Of a stretch of 64,000 nucleotides of DNA, positions 42,764 to 49,997 are shown piece after piece; the first letter of the stretch is position 1, and each line of letters begins with the position of its first letter. The notes beneath the pieces were generated by a model. The model saw nothing but the letters and a program-made list of their open reading frames with translations. It was not told the origin of the DNA and searched no databases. Made by a program: the position numbers and the translations under genes. The stretch covers positions 23,933 through 87,932 of the forward strand of contig JBFWQW010000001.1 in NCBI GenBank assembly GCA_050249235.1, given 5' to 3'. Origin of the DNA: JAEKLB01 sp050249235. GTDB taxonomy: Bacteria; Actinomycetota; Acidimicrobiia; Acidimicrobiales; CADCSY01.

Positions 42764-42949
42764 TCAGGCGGCCTGGGGCACGTGCCAGGCCTCGCCGGTG
42801 CAGGCGCAGCCGACCTCGTGGCAGGCCACGACGTGTTCGTGGCGGAGCTCGTCGGCACCGCAGACGGGCTGGTGCTCGCATTCGTCGGTGCCGTCGGCGT
42901 GCAGGATCAGGGTGCCCCGGCAGGTGTGCGCATCGCTCGTGAACCGCAT
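42764..42949 (-). CDS. Small Cys/His-rich protein
   Basis: A 61-residue protein with six cysteines and five histidines (TC, ECEHQPVC, HEHVVACHEVGCAC), which suggests one or two zinc sites. The function is unknown. Its promoter is a perfect palindrome: CATACT on this strand (42961-42956), six bases from the ATG, lies inside the inverted repeat 42950-42966. It is 59 bases upstream of the 74-residue gene on the same strand. Confidence 0.65.
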   Translation of the reverse strand: MRFTSDAHTCRGTLILHADGTDECEHQPVCGADELRHEHVVACHEVGCACTGEAWHVPQAA

Positions 42950-42966
42950 GTCCGCAGTATGCGGAC
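42950..42966. promoter_or_regulatory. Palindromic operator over the -10 box of the Cys/His-rich gene
   Basis: GTCCGCA-GTA-TGCGGAC is an exact inverted repeat with seven-base arms. It directly abuts the ATG at 42949 and contains the minus-strand -10 CATACT. A dimeric repressor bound here would block transcription. Confidence 0.5.
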
Positions 42967-43076
42967 GGGGTGTGACAGCGAGATCGGCCGGGCGGACCGG
43001 CCCCGTCCATCCGTGACGGCTCGATGAACTCCCACGCCGGCGATCACGGTGACGTTTGGCGGAGCCGGCCCGCCGG

Positions 43077-43082
43077 TACACT
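43077..43082 (+). promoter_or_regulatory. -10 box of the 55-residue gene
   Basis: TACACT, 44 bases before ATG 43127. It gives a short leader that contains an AGGATGGA ribosome-binding site. Confidence 0.5.
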
Positions 43083-43126
43083 GCGCCGAGCGGTCGACCG
43101 AACGGCCGGACCAGGATGGAGCGCAG

Positions 43127-43294
43127 ATGACCGAGACGACCGAGCCGGCGATCATCACCGAGGCGCTCGCGGTGATCGACAAGGGCCTGGCCGAGCTGCT
43201 CCACCGTGAGCTCGTCTCCACCAACGAGGTCGCCGACCTGCTCCTCGACGTCCGCATGCTGCTCGCCGCCAGCGAGGCCGCCGCCGTCAACTGA
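43127..43294 (+). CDS. Small acidic helical protein
   Basis: A 55-residue protein (MTETTEPAIITEALAVID...) composed of two amphipathic helices (ITEALAVIDKGLAELLHRE; STNEVADLLLDVRMLLAAS). AGGATGGA sits six bases before ATG 43127 and TACACT 44 bases before it. No family recognised; similar small proteins with a short helical hairpin are common in actinobacteria. Confidence 0.75.
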   Translation: MTETTEPAIITEALAVIDKGLAELLHRELVSTNEVADLLLDVRMLLAASEAAAVN

Positions 43295-43361
43295 TCCGCC
43301 GTCGGCGATGACCCTCGACTGATCGCCGGTCCGGCCGCCCCTCCGGGTGGGTGACCGTGCG

Positions 43362-43946
43362 TCAGCGGCTGATGGCGGTGTGCTTGAACTCGTTGAGCGC
43401 CGGCCAGCCCTCGAGCATCGCGACGAGGCGCTCGACCGTCTCCACCGGCCCCAGCTCGGCCTGCTCGGGCCGGTCCATGAGCCGCACGAAGGCGGCCTGG
43501 TCGTCGACGATGAAGGTCGGCACCCCCCAGCACTGATGGTCGGCCACGGCCGCCTCGTGCTCACGACGCACCGTCTCGGCGGCCTCGCCCCGGTTGACGG
43601 CGGCCCGGGCGGCGTCGATGTCGACGCCCGCCTCCAGCAGCGTCGACGCCAGGATCTCCGGGTCGCGCTGGTTGAGGCCACGGTCGTGGCGGATGGCGAA
43701 GAGGGCCCGGTGGGCGGCCAGGAACCGGTCGGGCTGGCCGTCCCGCACCGCCACGGAGAGCTGCAGGGCGAGCAGGCCGGAGTCGTCGGCGACCGACCAG
43801 TCCGGCTCCTTGAGCTGGCTCAGCGAGAGCGGCAGGAACCGCACGTCCCAGTCGGCCCCCTGCTCGAGCCCGTCGAGGAGGTGCTCGTGGGCGTTGCGGG
43901 CGAAGGGGCAGCGGTAGTCGTAGGTGACGGCGAACCGGAGGGTCAC
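43362..43946 (-). CDS. DsbA-family thioredoxin-fold protein with a single active-site Cys
   Basis: A 194-residue DsbA/2-hydroxychromene-isomerase-like protein: FAVTYDYRCPFARNAHEHLLDGL, VRFLPLSLSQLKEPDWS, a helical insertion, then WGVPTFIVDDQAAFVRLMDRP (cis-Pro loop). The active site is CPFA, so the second cysteine of CxxC is missing and it may act by a monothiol or isomerase mechanism. No signal peptide, hence cytoplasmic. GTG 43946 overlaps the PAP2 stop as GTGA, with AAAGG upstream. Confidence 0.87.
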   Translation of the reverse strand: MTLRFAVTYDYRCPFARNAHEHLLDGLEQGADWDVRFLPLSLSQLKEPDWSVADDSGLLALQLSVAVRDGQPDRFLAAHRALFAIRHDRGLNQRDPEILASTLLEAGVDIDAARAAVNRGEAAETVRREHEAAVADHQCWGVPTFIVDDQAAFVRLMDRPEQAELGPVETVERLVAMLEGWPALNEFKHTAISR

Positions 43947-44617
43947 GGGCGGCCTTTCGTTTGGATGGGCCAGCGCCGGCGCACGAGGGCACCGAACGAC
44001 AGGCCGAGGAGGGCACCGCCGACGACGTCGGAGGCGTGGTGGATCCGCACGTGGACTCGGCTGGTGGCGACCACGCCGGCCAGGCCGAACCACAGGGCCC
44101 GCTGGCGGGGCCGGCCGGCGGCGAGGAGGCTGGCGGCGAGGAAGCCCGAGGTGGCGTGGCCGCTCGGGAAGCTGCTCGACCGGGGCCGGCGGAGGTCGTG
44201 GGGGCGGTCGTCCACCCACGCCGGCCGCTCCCGCCGGAAGAGCGACTTCACGCCCACGTTCACGACCACCGACTCGACCGCCAGCGCGGCGGCGGCCCGC
44301 ATGGCCTCGCGCTCCGACCGGGGGTCGGCCACCGCTCGGCCCAGCGAGAGGAGGTGCCAGAGCAGCGAGAAGTCGCCGAGGGCGGAGGCGCCGTAGAGCA
44401 CCCGGTCGGCCAGCGGGTTGCCCCGAAGGCGGTCGAACCACCGGTCGGCCCGGGCGTCGAAGCGCCGGACGACGGCTGCCGGGCCGGGCGGGAGGGGGAG
44501 GGTGACCGGGCTGACGACCGGTCGGACCTCGGGGGTCCCGAGCTCGTCGTGGGCACCGGCCCGGGCCGGTGGCTCGCCCCCGGACGCGCGGTCGGCAGCG
44601 GCGAGATCGAGGACCAT
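43943..44617 (-). CDS. PAP2-superfamily phosphatase
   Basis: A 224-residue membrane phosphatase with the three PAP2 motifs: KSLFRRERP, PSGHATSG and SRVHVRIHHASDVVGG. Likely substrates are lipid phosphates such as phosphatidate or undecaprenyl diphosphate. Four to five hydrophobic segments lie between residues 85 and 215. ATG 44617 has TACCGT eight bases upstream on the minus strand. It is co-transcribed with the DsbA-like gene. Confidence 0.9.
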   Translation of the reverse strand: MVLDLAAADRASGGEPPARAGAHDELGTPEVRPVVSPVTLPLPPGPAAVVRRFDARADRWFDRLRGNPLADRVLYGASALGDFSLLWHLLSLGRAVADPRSEREAMRAAAALAVESVVVNVGVKSLFRRERPAWVDDRPHDLRRPRSSSFPSGHATSGFLAASLLAAGRPRQRALWFGLAGVVATSRVHVRIHHASDVVGGALLGLSFGALVRRRWPIQTKGRP

Positions 44618-44709
44618 CCGGTCCGACGGTAGCGGCGGCGGGGTCGGTTCCACCGTCCGAGCCGGCCACCGAGCCGGCCACCGGGCCGGCCGGGCCGGGA
44701 TCGACGCCG

Positions 44710-45507
44710 TCAGGCGGTGGCGGCGAGGAGGCGGGCCGAGGTGGGATCGCCCCCGAAGGCGGGGCAGTGGGCCTTGAACGCGCACCAGTCGCACAGGCGG
44801 CCCGGGTTGGGCCGGAAGTCCTCCCGCTCGCAGGCCCGCTCGACCGCGGCCCAGATGGCGCCGACCCGCCGGGTGAGACCCCCGATCGACTGGTCGCTCG
44901 GCTCGGCCACGATGGCGACCGGCTCGGCCAGGTAGAGGAGCTGGACCCGGCTCGGCCGGCGGCCGAGCGCCTGCTCGCAGAGGTAGGCGTAGAACTGGAC
45001 CCCCCCGAGCTTGCCCTGCTCGAAGCGCTCGCCCGGCACCCGCCCGGTCTTGTAGTCGGTGACGACGAGCGCACCGTCGGGCCCCTCGTCGAGGCGGTCG
45101 ATGATGCCGCGGAGCCGCACGCCGCGCACCTCGGCCTCGAGCATGAGCTCGAGGCCGACCGGGTTGATTCGGGTGGGGTCCTCCAGGCGGAAGTAGCGCC
45201 GGACCAGCTCCTCGGCGCTGGCCACGAAGGCGGCCCGGTCGGGGAGCTCGAGCGCGGCGTACTCGTCGGACGCGAGCACCTCGTCGACGGCGGGGACCAC
45301 GAGCGCGACGGCCGCGTCCAGGGTCCGAGCGGCGGGAGGCAGGCCGAACAGGAGCTCGAGGGCGCGGTGCACGGCCGTCCCCTTGGCGGCGGGAGCCGTG
45401 GGCGGCTCGGGCAGGTGGTCGATCACCGAGAAGCGGAAGGCGAGCGCGCAGTCGCGGAACGACGACACCTTCGACGGCGACAGCGATCCGGGGACGGTGA
45501 GAGCCAT
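44710..45507 (-). CDS. PD-(D/E)XK nuclease with Fe-S cysteines (RecB/Cas4/AddB-like)
   Basis: A 265-residue stand-alone RecB-family nuclease domain: GTAVHRALE with H47, D137 in GIIDRLD, and D151/K153 in VVTDYKTG. Four cysteines (C20, C239, C242, C248 in LCDWCAFKAHC) match the [4Fe-4S] cluster of AddB and Cas4. It would cut or trim single-stranded DNA ends. ATG 45507 has TACGGT six bases upstream on this strand. No cas genes or AddA/helicase partner are adjacent, so it is probably a repair nuclease. Confidence 0.92.
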   Translation of the reverse strand: MALTVPGSLSPSKVSSFRDCALAFRFSVIDHLPEPPTAPAAKGTAVHRALELLFGLPPAARTLDAAVALVVPAVDEVLASDEYAALELPDRAAFVASAEELVRRYFRLEDPTRINPVGLELMLEAEVRGVRLRGIIDRLDEGPDGALVVTDYKTGRVPGERFEQGKLGGVQFYAYLCEQALGRRPSRVQLLYLAEPVAIVAEPSDQSIGGLTRRVGAIWAAVERACEREDFRPNPGRLCDWCAFKAHCPAFGGDPTSARLLAATA

Positions 45508-45605
45508 CGACCGACCGTAGCCAGGGCCTGGGACAGCGCCGGGGGATGCCCGACCGTCACCGGGCCCGGCCGGGGCCGCGGATCGCTCCCGGTACGGTCG
45601 TCCGG

Positions 45606-46040
45606 GTGGACGAGTCGGTGGCGGGTGGCGGCGACGAGGGGGCGGGGCGGGTGGACGCTGCCGACGCGGCCGCGGTGCGGGCCGCCAACCGCGCCTACTA
45701 CGAGGCCTTCGAGGCGGCCGACATCGACGCCATGTCGGCGCTCTGGGAGCACGGCGAGGCCGCCCTCTGCACCCATCCCGGCTGGGCCGCCCTCCACGGC
45801 TGGGGGGCGATCGCGGCGTCGTACTTCGCGCTGTTCCAGAACGGCCGCTCGCTGCAGTTCATCCTCACCGACGAGCGGGTCGAGGTGGCCGGCGACACCG
45901 CCTGGGTCGCCGTCGACGAGAACATCCTCGGCCACGACGTGGGGGCCACGGCGTCGGCCCTCAACGTCTTCCGGCGCGGGCCGTCGGGCTGGCGAATGGT
46001 CGTCCACCACGCCTCGCAGGTGGTCGACGCCGAGCCCTGA
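45606..46040 (+). CDS. SnoaL/NTF2-like protein
   Basis: A 144-residue SnoaL-like ketosteroid-isomerase-fold protein: ANRAYYEAFEAADIDAMSALWEHGEAALCTHPGWAALHGWGAIAASYFALF, then VAVDENILGHD and SGWRMVVHHASQV. Such proteins often mediate small-molecule binding or isomerisation; the function is open. GTG 45606 is preferred over ATG 45546 because TACGGT (45593-45598) is seven bases upstream. It is divergent from the Fe-S nuclease gene. Confidence 0.85.
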   Translation: MDESVAGGGDEGAGRVDAADAAAVRAANRAYYEAFEAADIDAMSALWEHGEAALCTHPGWAALHGWGAIAASYFALFQNGRSLQFILTDERVEVAGDTAWVAVDENILGHDVGATASALNVFRRGPSGWRMVVHHASQVVDAEP

Positions 46041-46064
46041 TCGGGTCGATCCGAGCCCGCCCCC

Positions 46065-46964
46065 TCAGGGCCGGACCGGTGTCCACCCGGATCGGTTGAG
46101 CTCCGCCAGCTGGAACTCGATGTCCTGCACGTAGGCGTGGCCCGCCGCCCCCGCCACCTGGTGGCCGATGAGCTCACCGGCCCCGTCGAGGACCACCGTG
46201 CCCGAGTTGCCGGACGCGCCGAGCGGCGCGCCCTTCTGACGGGTGACGGCCCAGGTGCAGCCCCAGACGTCGGCACCACCGCTCGACTGGACCCAGTCGA
46301 AGATGCCGATCACGTGGCCGGCGCCGGACCCGGCCGACGCGGCCGCCACCTGGGCCGGCCAGGCGGCCGCCGCCCGGCGGGCGAGCGGCCGGGCGCCCGG
46401 CCAGGTCGGTCCGTCCATCGAGGCGACGTCAGCGGCGCCACCGAAGCCGCCGCAACGGGTCGGCGTGGCGCCGAGCGATGCCCGCGGCACCAGCACGACG
46501 TCGACCGACGCCGTCCCGAACCCGCCGTGGACCTTGTCGCCCTGCACGAGGCCGAGGTGCCCGGCCGTGAGGATCCGGAGGTTCCCGGCGCCGTCGTCGA
46601 TGCCGCATCCCGCCCGTCCGGTCCGTACGGCGTCGCCCGGGGCCAGCGTGGGCTCCGGTGGCACCAGTTGCTCGGCCCGGACGGCGTCGACCAGGTCGTC
46701 GCCGAGCGGGAGCCCGATGGCCTCGAGGAGCTCGGCGACGCTGTCGACTCCGGCGTCGGCGGCCAGGCGCTCGAAGTCGGCCGCCAGGCCGATCGAGCGC
46801 GTGCCGTCGCCCGCCACCACCCCGACGCCCGTGACGTGCCGGGCGAGGCGCCCCTCGGTCTCGAGCCAGTCGGCGGCGATCGCCCCGAGCAGCCCGCCGC
46901 TCAGGCGGCGCAGGAGCGCCACCGACCGAGGGTCGTGGCCGAGGACGTCGGCCAGGTCGGTCAT
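46065..46964 (-). CDS. Trypsin-like (S1-fold) serine protease without signal peptide
   Basis: A 299-residue protein whose C-terminal 190 residues look like a chymotrypsin-fold protease: H136 in ILTAGH, D155 in SVDVVLVPRA and S254 in GASGNSGTVV. The first 110 residues are mainly helical (LADVLGHDPRSVALLRRLSGG; ADFERLAADAGVDSVAELLEAIGLPL) and could be an interaction domain. No signal peptide, so it is likely intracellular. ATGA overlap with the upstream membrane-protein gene indicates a two-gene unit. Confidence 0.82.
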   Translation of the reverse strand: MTDLADVLGHDPRSVALLRRLSGGLLGAIAADWLETEGRLARHVTGVGVVAGDGTRSIGLAADFERLAADAGVDSVAELLEAIGLPLGDDLVDAVRAEQLVPPEPTLAPGDAVRTGRAGCGIDDGAGNLRILTAGHLGLVQGDKVHGGFGTASVDVVLVPRASLGATPTRCGGFGGAADVASMDGPTWPGARPLARRAAAAWPAQVAAASAGSGAGHVIGIFDWVQSSGGADVWGCTWAVTRQKGAPLGASGNSGTVVLDGAGELIGHQVAGAAGHAYVQDIEFQLAELNRSGWTPVRP

Positions 46965-47695
46965 CGCCCGCCGGTCCCGGGTCCGGCCGCCGTGGTGCCG
47001 GTGGCGGTGGTGCCGGGCGCGGTGCCGGGCGGCGGCCCGGCCGCCGCCGAGGGGCCGCCGGTCGGCGTCGGGATCGAAGACACGTCCTCCTCGGGAACCG
47101 TCCCGCCCGATGCCACCGGCCACCCCCCGACGAGGAGTGCCAGCAGCACGAGCACGGCATCGGCGGTGACCACGGCGAGCACGAGGTCGCCGGCGTCCTC
47201 GGCGTCGAGGAACGGGGCGGGCAGGGTGGCGATGCCGGTCGAGAGCGCGAGCACGGCGGCCCGCAGCATCCAGGAGCCGGCTCGCACACCGGCGGCGGCC
47301 CACTCGACGAAGGCCCGTACCGCGGCGTCGGGATCGTGCGGGAGGAGAGGCCCGGTCCTGACCCGCCCGGGCAGGAAGGCGCGGTACCCGAGCGCGAGGA
47401 CGACGGCGAGGCCCAGCGCCACCGCAGGCGCCACCGCCCAGGCGGTGATCGCCGTCTCGTCGTCGGCCGGCCCGAAGCGCAGCGCCAGCACGCCGGTGTA
47501 GATCGTCCCGACCGCGGCCGCAGCCGCCGTGACCAGCTCGACCCGCTTGATGCTCCGGTCGAGCGAGGCCTTCATCGTGTCGAGGTAGGCGGCAGCCACG
47601 GCGGCCCGCACGCCGCCGGCGATCGGGTCGGGCGGCGGCTGGCCGACCGGGGGATCGTTCCAGCGGACGTCGAGGCGGACGTCGTGCTCGGCCAT
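46961..47695 (-). CDS. Four-span membrane protein coupled to the protease gene
   Basis: A 244-residue membrane protein: helical N-terminus, two hydrophobic segments (about 54-70 and 84-103), a soluble loop with DPDAAVRAFVEWAAAGVRAGSW, two more segments (about 144-160 and 171-191), and a Gly/Thr/Pro-rich cytoplasmic or extracytoplasmic tail. No family recognised. GGGAGG lies six bases before ATG 47695. Because the two genes overlap, it is the candidate anchor or signal partner of the protease. Confidence 0.8.
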   Translation of the reverse strand: MAEHDVRLDVRWNDPPVGQPPPDPIAGGVRAAVAAAYLDTMKASLDRSIKRVELVTAAAAAVGTIYTGVLALRFGPADDETAITAWAVAPAVALGLAVVLALGYRAFLPGRVRTGPLLPHDPDAAVRAFVEWAAAGVRAGSWMLRAAVLALSTGIATLPAPFLDAEDAGDLVLAVVTADAVLVLLALLVGGWPVASGGTVPEEDVSSIPTPTGGPSAAAGPPPGTAPGTTATGTTAAGPGTGGR

Positions 47696-47808
47696 CACGG
47701 ACCTCCCGGTCGGCCGCCTCCGTGGGGGCGGGCAGCGGCACGATAGGCAGCCCGCCGGGGGGGACCAGAGGGTCCAGCCGGCCTCTGTCGGTCCCCGGCG
47801 TGCCGGGG

Positions 47809-48714
47809 TCAGCGGCCTTCCACGCCGAAGCGCTTGCTGAGCTCGGCCAGCTGGGCCTCGAGGTCGTTGGGCACCCAGTAGTCGGCCTCGGACATGATCG
47901 CCGCCAGGTTGTCGGCGACGGCCTCGGGGGTGAGCTCGGGGTCGTAGTGGCCCGACGTGAGCCCCACGAAGAACCGGGCCACCCGGCCGCCGGCACAGGA
48001 GAGCGCCTCGCCCGACAGGCCGCAGCTCTCGTGGGCGAGGTAGCCCACGACGGCGGCCACCCGTTCCGGGAGGAGGAAGGGCGCCAGCGACGAGAACATC
48101 TCCTCGGTCATGCGGGTGAGGGCGATGGGCGCGATGGCGTTGACGAGGATGCCGTGGCTGGCGCCCTCGATGGAGAGCACCTTGGTGAGACCCCACAGGC
48201 CCATCTTGGCGGCGGCGTAGTTGGCCTGGCCGAAGTTGCCGAGCAGCCCCGACGCCGAGGTCGTGTTGACCACCCGGCCGTAGCCCTGGGCCCGCATGTG
48301 CCCCCACGCCGGGATGGTGACGTTGAAGGCGCCGCGGAGGTGGACGTCGAGCACGGGGTCGAGCAGCTCGGGCGTCAGGTTGTGGAACGACTTGTCCCGG
48401 AGGATGCCGGCGTTGTTCACGACGATGTCGATCCGCCCGAACGCGTCGAGCGCGGTCTGCACGATGGCCTCGCCGCCCTCGGCGGTGGCCACGCTGCTCG
48501 TGTCGGCCACGGCGACGCCCCCGGCCGCCTCGATCTCGTCGACCACTCCCTGCGCCGGGCCCTTGTCGGTGCCGGACCCGCCGACGGAGCCGCCCAGGTC
48601 GTTGACGACGACCATGGCCCCCCGGCTGGCCAGCAGCAGGGCGTGGGCCCGACCGAGACCGCCACCCGCCCCGGTGACGATCGCCACCCTGCCGTCGAAC
48701 CCGAGCTCGGACAC
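47809..48714 (-). CDS. Short-chain dehydrogenase/reductase (3-hydroxyacyl-CoA DH type)
   Basis: A 301-residue SDR: cofactor motif TGAGGGLG (residues 14-21), NNAG, catalytic S/Y/K in TTSASGLLGNFGQANYAAAKMG. The long C-terminal part (residues 220-301, RVAAVVGYLAHESCGLSGEALSCAGGRVARFFVG) matches the peroxisomal MFE-2/hydroxysteroid-dehydrogenase-17B4-like group, which oxidises 3-hydroxyacyl-CoA or steroids. GTG 48714 has TAACCT (48728-48723) eight bases upstream, and its first three bases are the stop codon of the next gene upstream. Confidence 0.92.
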   Translation of the reverse strand: MSELGFDGRVAIVTGAGGGLGRAHALLLASRGAMVVVNDLGGSVGGSGTDKGPAQGVVDEIEAAGGVAVADTSSVATAEGGEAIVQTALDAFGRIDIVVNNAGILRDKSFHNLTPELLDPVLDVHLRGAFNVTIPAWGHMRAQGYGRVVNTTSASGLLGNFGQANYAAAKMGLWGLTKVLSIEGASHGILVNAIAPIALTRMTEEMFSSLAPFLLPERVAAVVGYLAHESCGLSGEALSCAGGRVARFFVGLTSGHYDPELTPEAVADNLAAIMSEADYWVPNDLEAQLAELSKRFGVEGR

Positions 48715-48725
48715 GGCGAACGAGG

Positions 48726-49997
48726 TTAGCCCGGTCCGGCCCAGGCGCCCGCCGAACGTCGCCCGGTCGTCACGCGGCGTGCCCCCGCTCCGACACGATC
48801 GTGTCCCCACCGCCACGGGGTGACCGGCTGGGCCCGGGGGTAGTCCTCGAACAGCCAGCGCCCGAACTGCGCCCGGGCCCACGGCCCGGCTCCTGCGGCC
48901 CGGACCGCGGCCCGGGTGCCGAGAGGCGACCGCAGGACCGTGCCGAGGACGCGGGCGAGCAGGGCGTCCGGGACGAGACCGGAGCGGACCCGGCGGGCAT
49001 AGGCGGCGGCGGCGTGGCCGGGACCGAGGGCGCCGGCCGCGACGATGGCCTCGGCGGCCCAGCGCCCGGTGAGCAGGGCCTGACCGATGCCCTCGCCCGT
49101 CATGGGGTCGGTGGCGGCGGCCGCGTCGCCCACGAAGAGCACCCGGCCACCGGCGCCGGCCAGCGTGGTCCGCTCGACGCGGGCCGGGATCGGCCAGGCC
49201 CGGTGGGGCGACTCGGGCTCGGCGGCCGGTCCGAGGAACTCGGCGATGTGGGGACGGGCGAGCAGCTCGGGCCAGAGCTCCTTCATCGCCTGCGTCCGGA
49301 TGCGCCCGCCCCGGTGGATGCCGAAGCCCACGTTGGCGACGCCGCCGGGCAGCGGGAAGGACCAGGCGTAGCCGGGCAGCAGGTCGGGCTCGAACCAGAC
49401 CATCAGCTCCGAGGCGGCCCGGGGCCCGACGCCCGTGAAGTACTGGCGGAAGGCGTGCCACTCACCGAGGTTCCCCGGCCCGCCCCCGCCGAGGGAGCGC
49501 CGGACCGGCGACCACATGCCGTCGGCGGCCACGACGTACCGGCACCGGAGCCGCTCGCCGTCCTCCAGCGCCACGTCGATCGTCGGCGCGCCGTCGTGGC
49601 CGGGACCGCCAGCCACGCCCCGCACCGCCCGGCCGGTGAGCGGGCGGGCCCCGGCGGAGACCGCGAGGTCGACGAGCCGGGCGTCGAGGTGGGCCCGGCG
49701 GGCGACGGCCGCGTACGTGCCCGGCCCGGGTCGCAGGGGCAGGACCACCTGCCGCCCGGAGGGGCTGCGCAGGTGGGCGTCGCCGACGTCCCGCCAGGAG
49801 TCGACCGTGCCGGGGTCGAGGCCGAGCGCTTCGAGCTCGCGCAGCGCCGAGGTGGTGAGGCCGTCGCCGCAGCACTTGTCCCGGGGGAACCGGGCCCGGT
49901 CCACGAGCACCACGTCGCGGCCCAGGCGGGCCAGGTGGGTGGCGGCCGCGCTGCCGGCCGGGCCGGCACCCACCACGACCACGTCGGCCGTCAGCAC
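48726..49997 (-). CDS. Geranylgeranyl-reductase-family FAD oxidoreductase
   Basis: A 423-residue flavoprotein of the GGR/menaquinone-reductase type: VVVGAGPAGSAAATHLARLG at the start, DRARFPRDKCCGDGLTTSAL (typical CCG substrate loop), RCRYVVAADGMWSPVRRSLG, and FVGDAAAATDPMTGEGIGQAL. It probably saturates isoprenoid chains of quinones or lipids at the membrane. GTG 49997 overlaps the VanW gene's stop by seven bases, so it belongs to that operon. Confidence 0.93.
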   Translation of the reverse strand: MLTADVVVVGAGPAGSAAATHLARLGRDVVLVDRARFPRDKCCGDGLTTSALRELEALGLDPGTVDSWRDVGDAHLRSPSGRQVVLPLRPGPGTYAAVARRAHLDARLVDLAVSAGARPLTGRAVRGVAGGPGHDGAPTIDVALEDGERLRCRYVVAADGMWSPVRRSLGGGGPGNLGEWHAFRQYFTGVGPRAASELMVWFEPDLLPGYAWSFPLPGGVANVGFGIHRGGRIRTQAMKELWPELLARPHIAEFLGPAAEPESPHRAWPIPARVERTTLAGAGGRVLFVGDAAAATDPMTGEGIGQALLTGRWAAEAIVAAGALGPGHAAAAYARRVRSGLVPDALLARVLGTVLRSPLGTRAAVRAAGAGPWARAQFGRWLFEDYPRAQPVTPWRWGHDRVGAGARRVTTGRRSAGAWAGPG

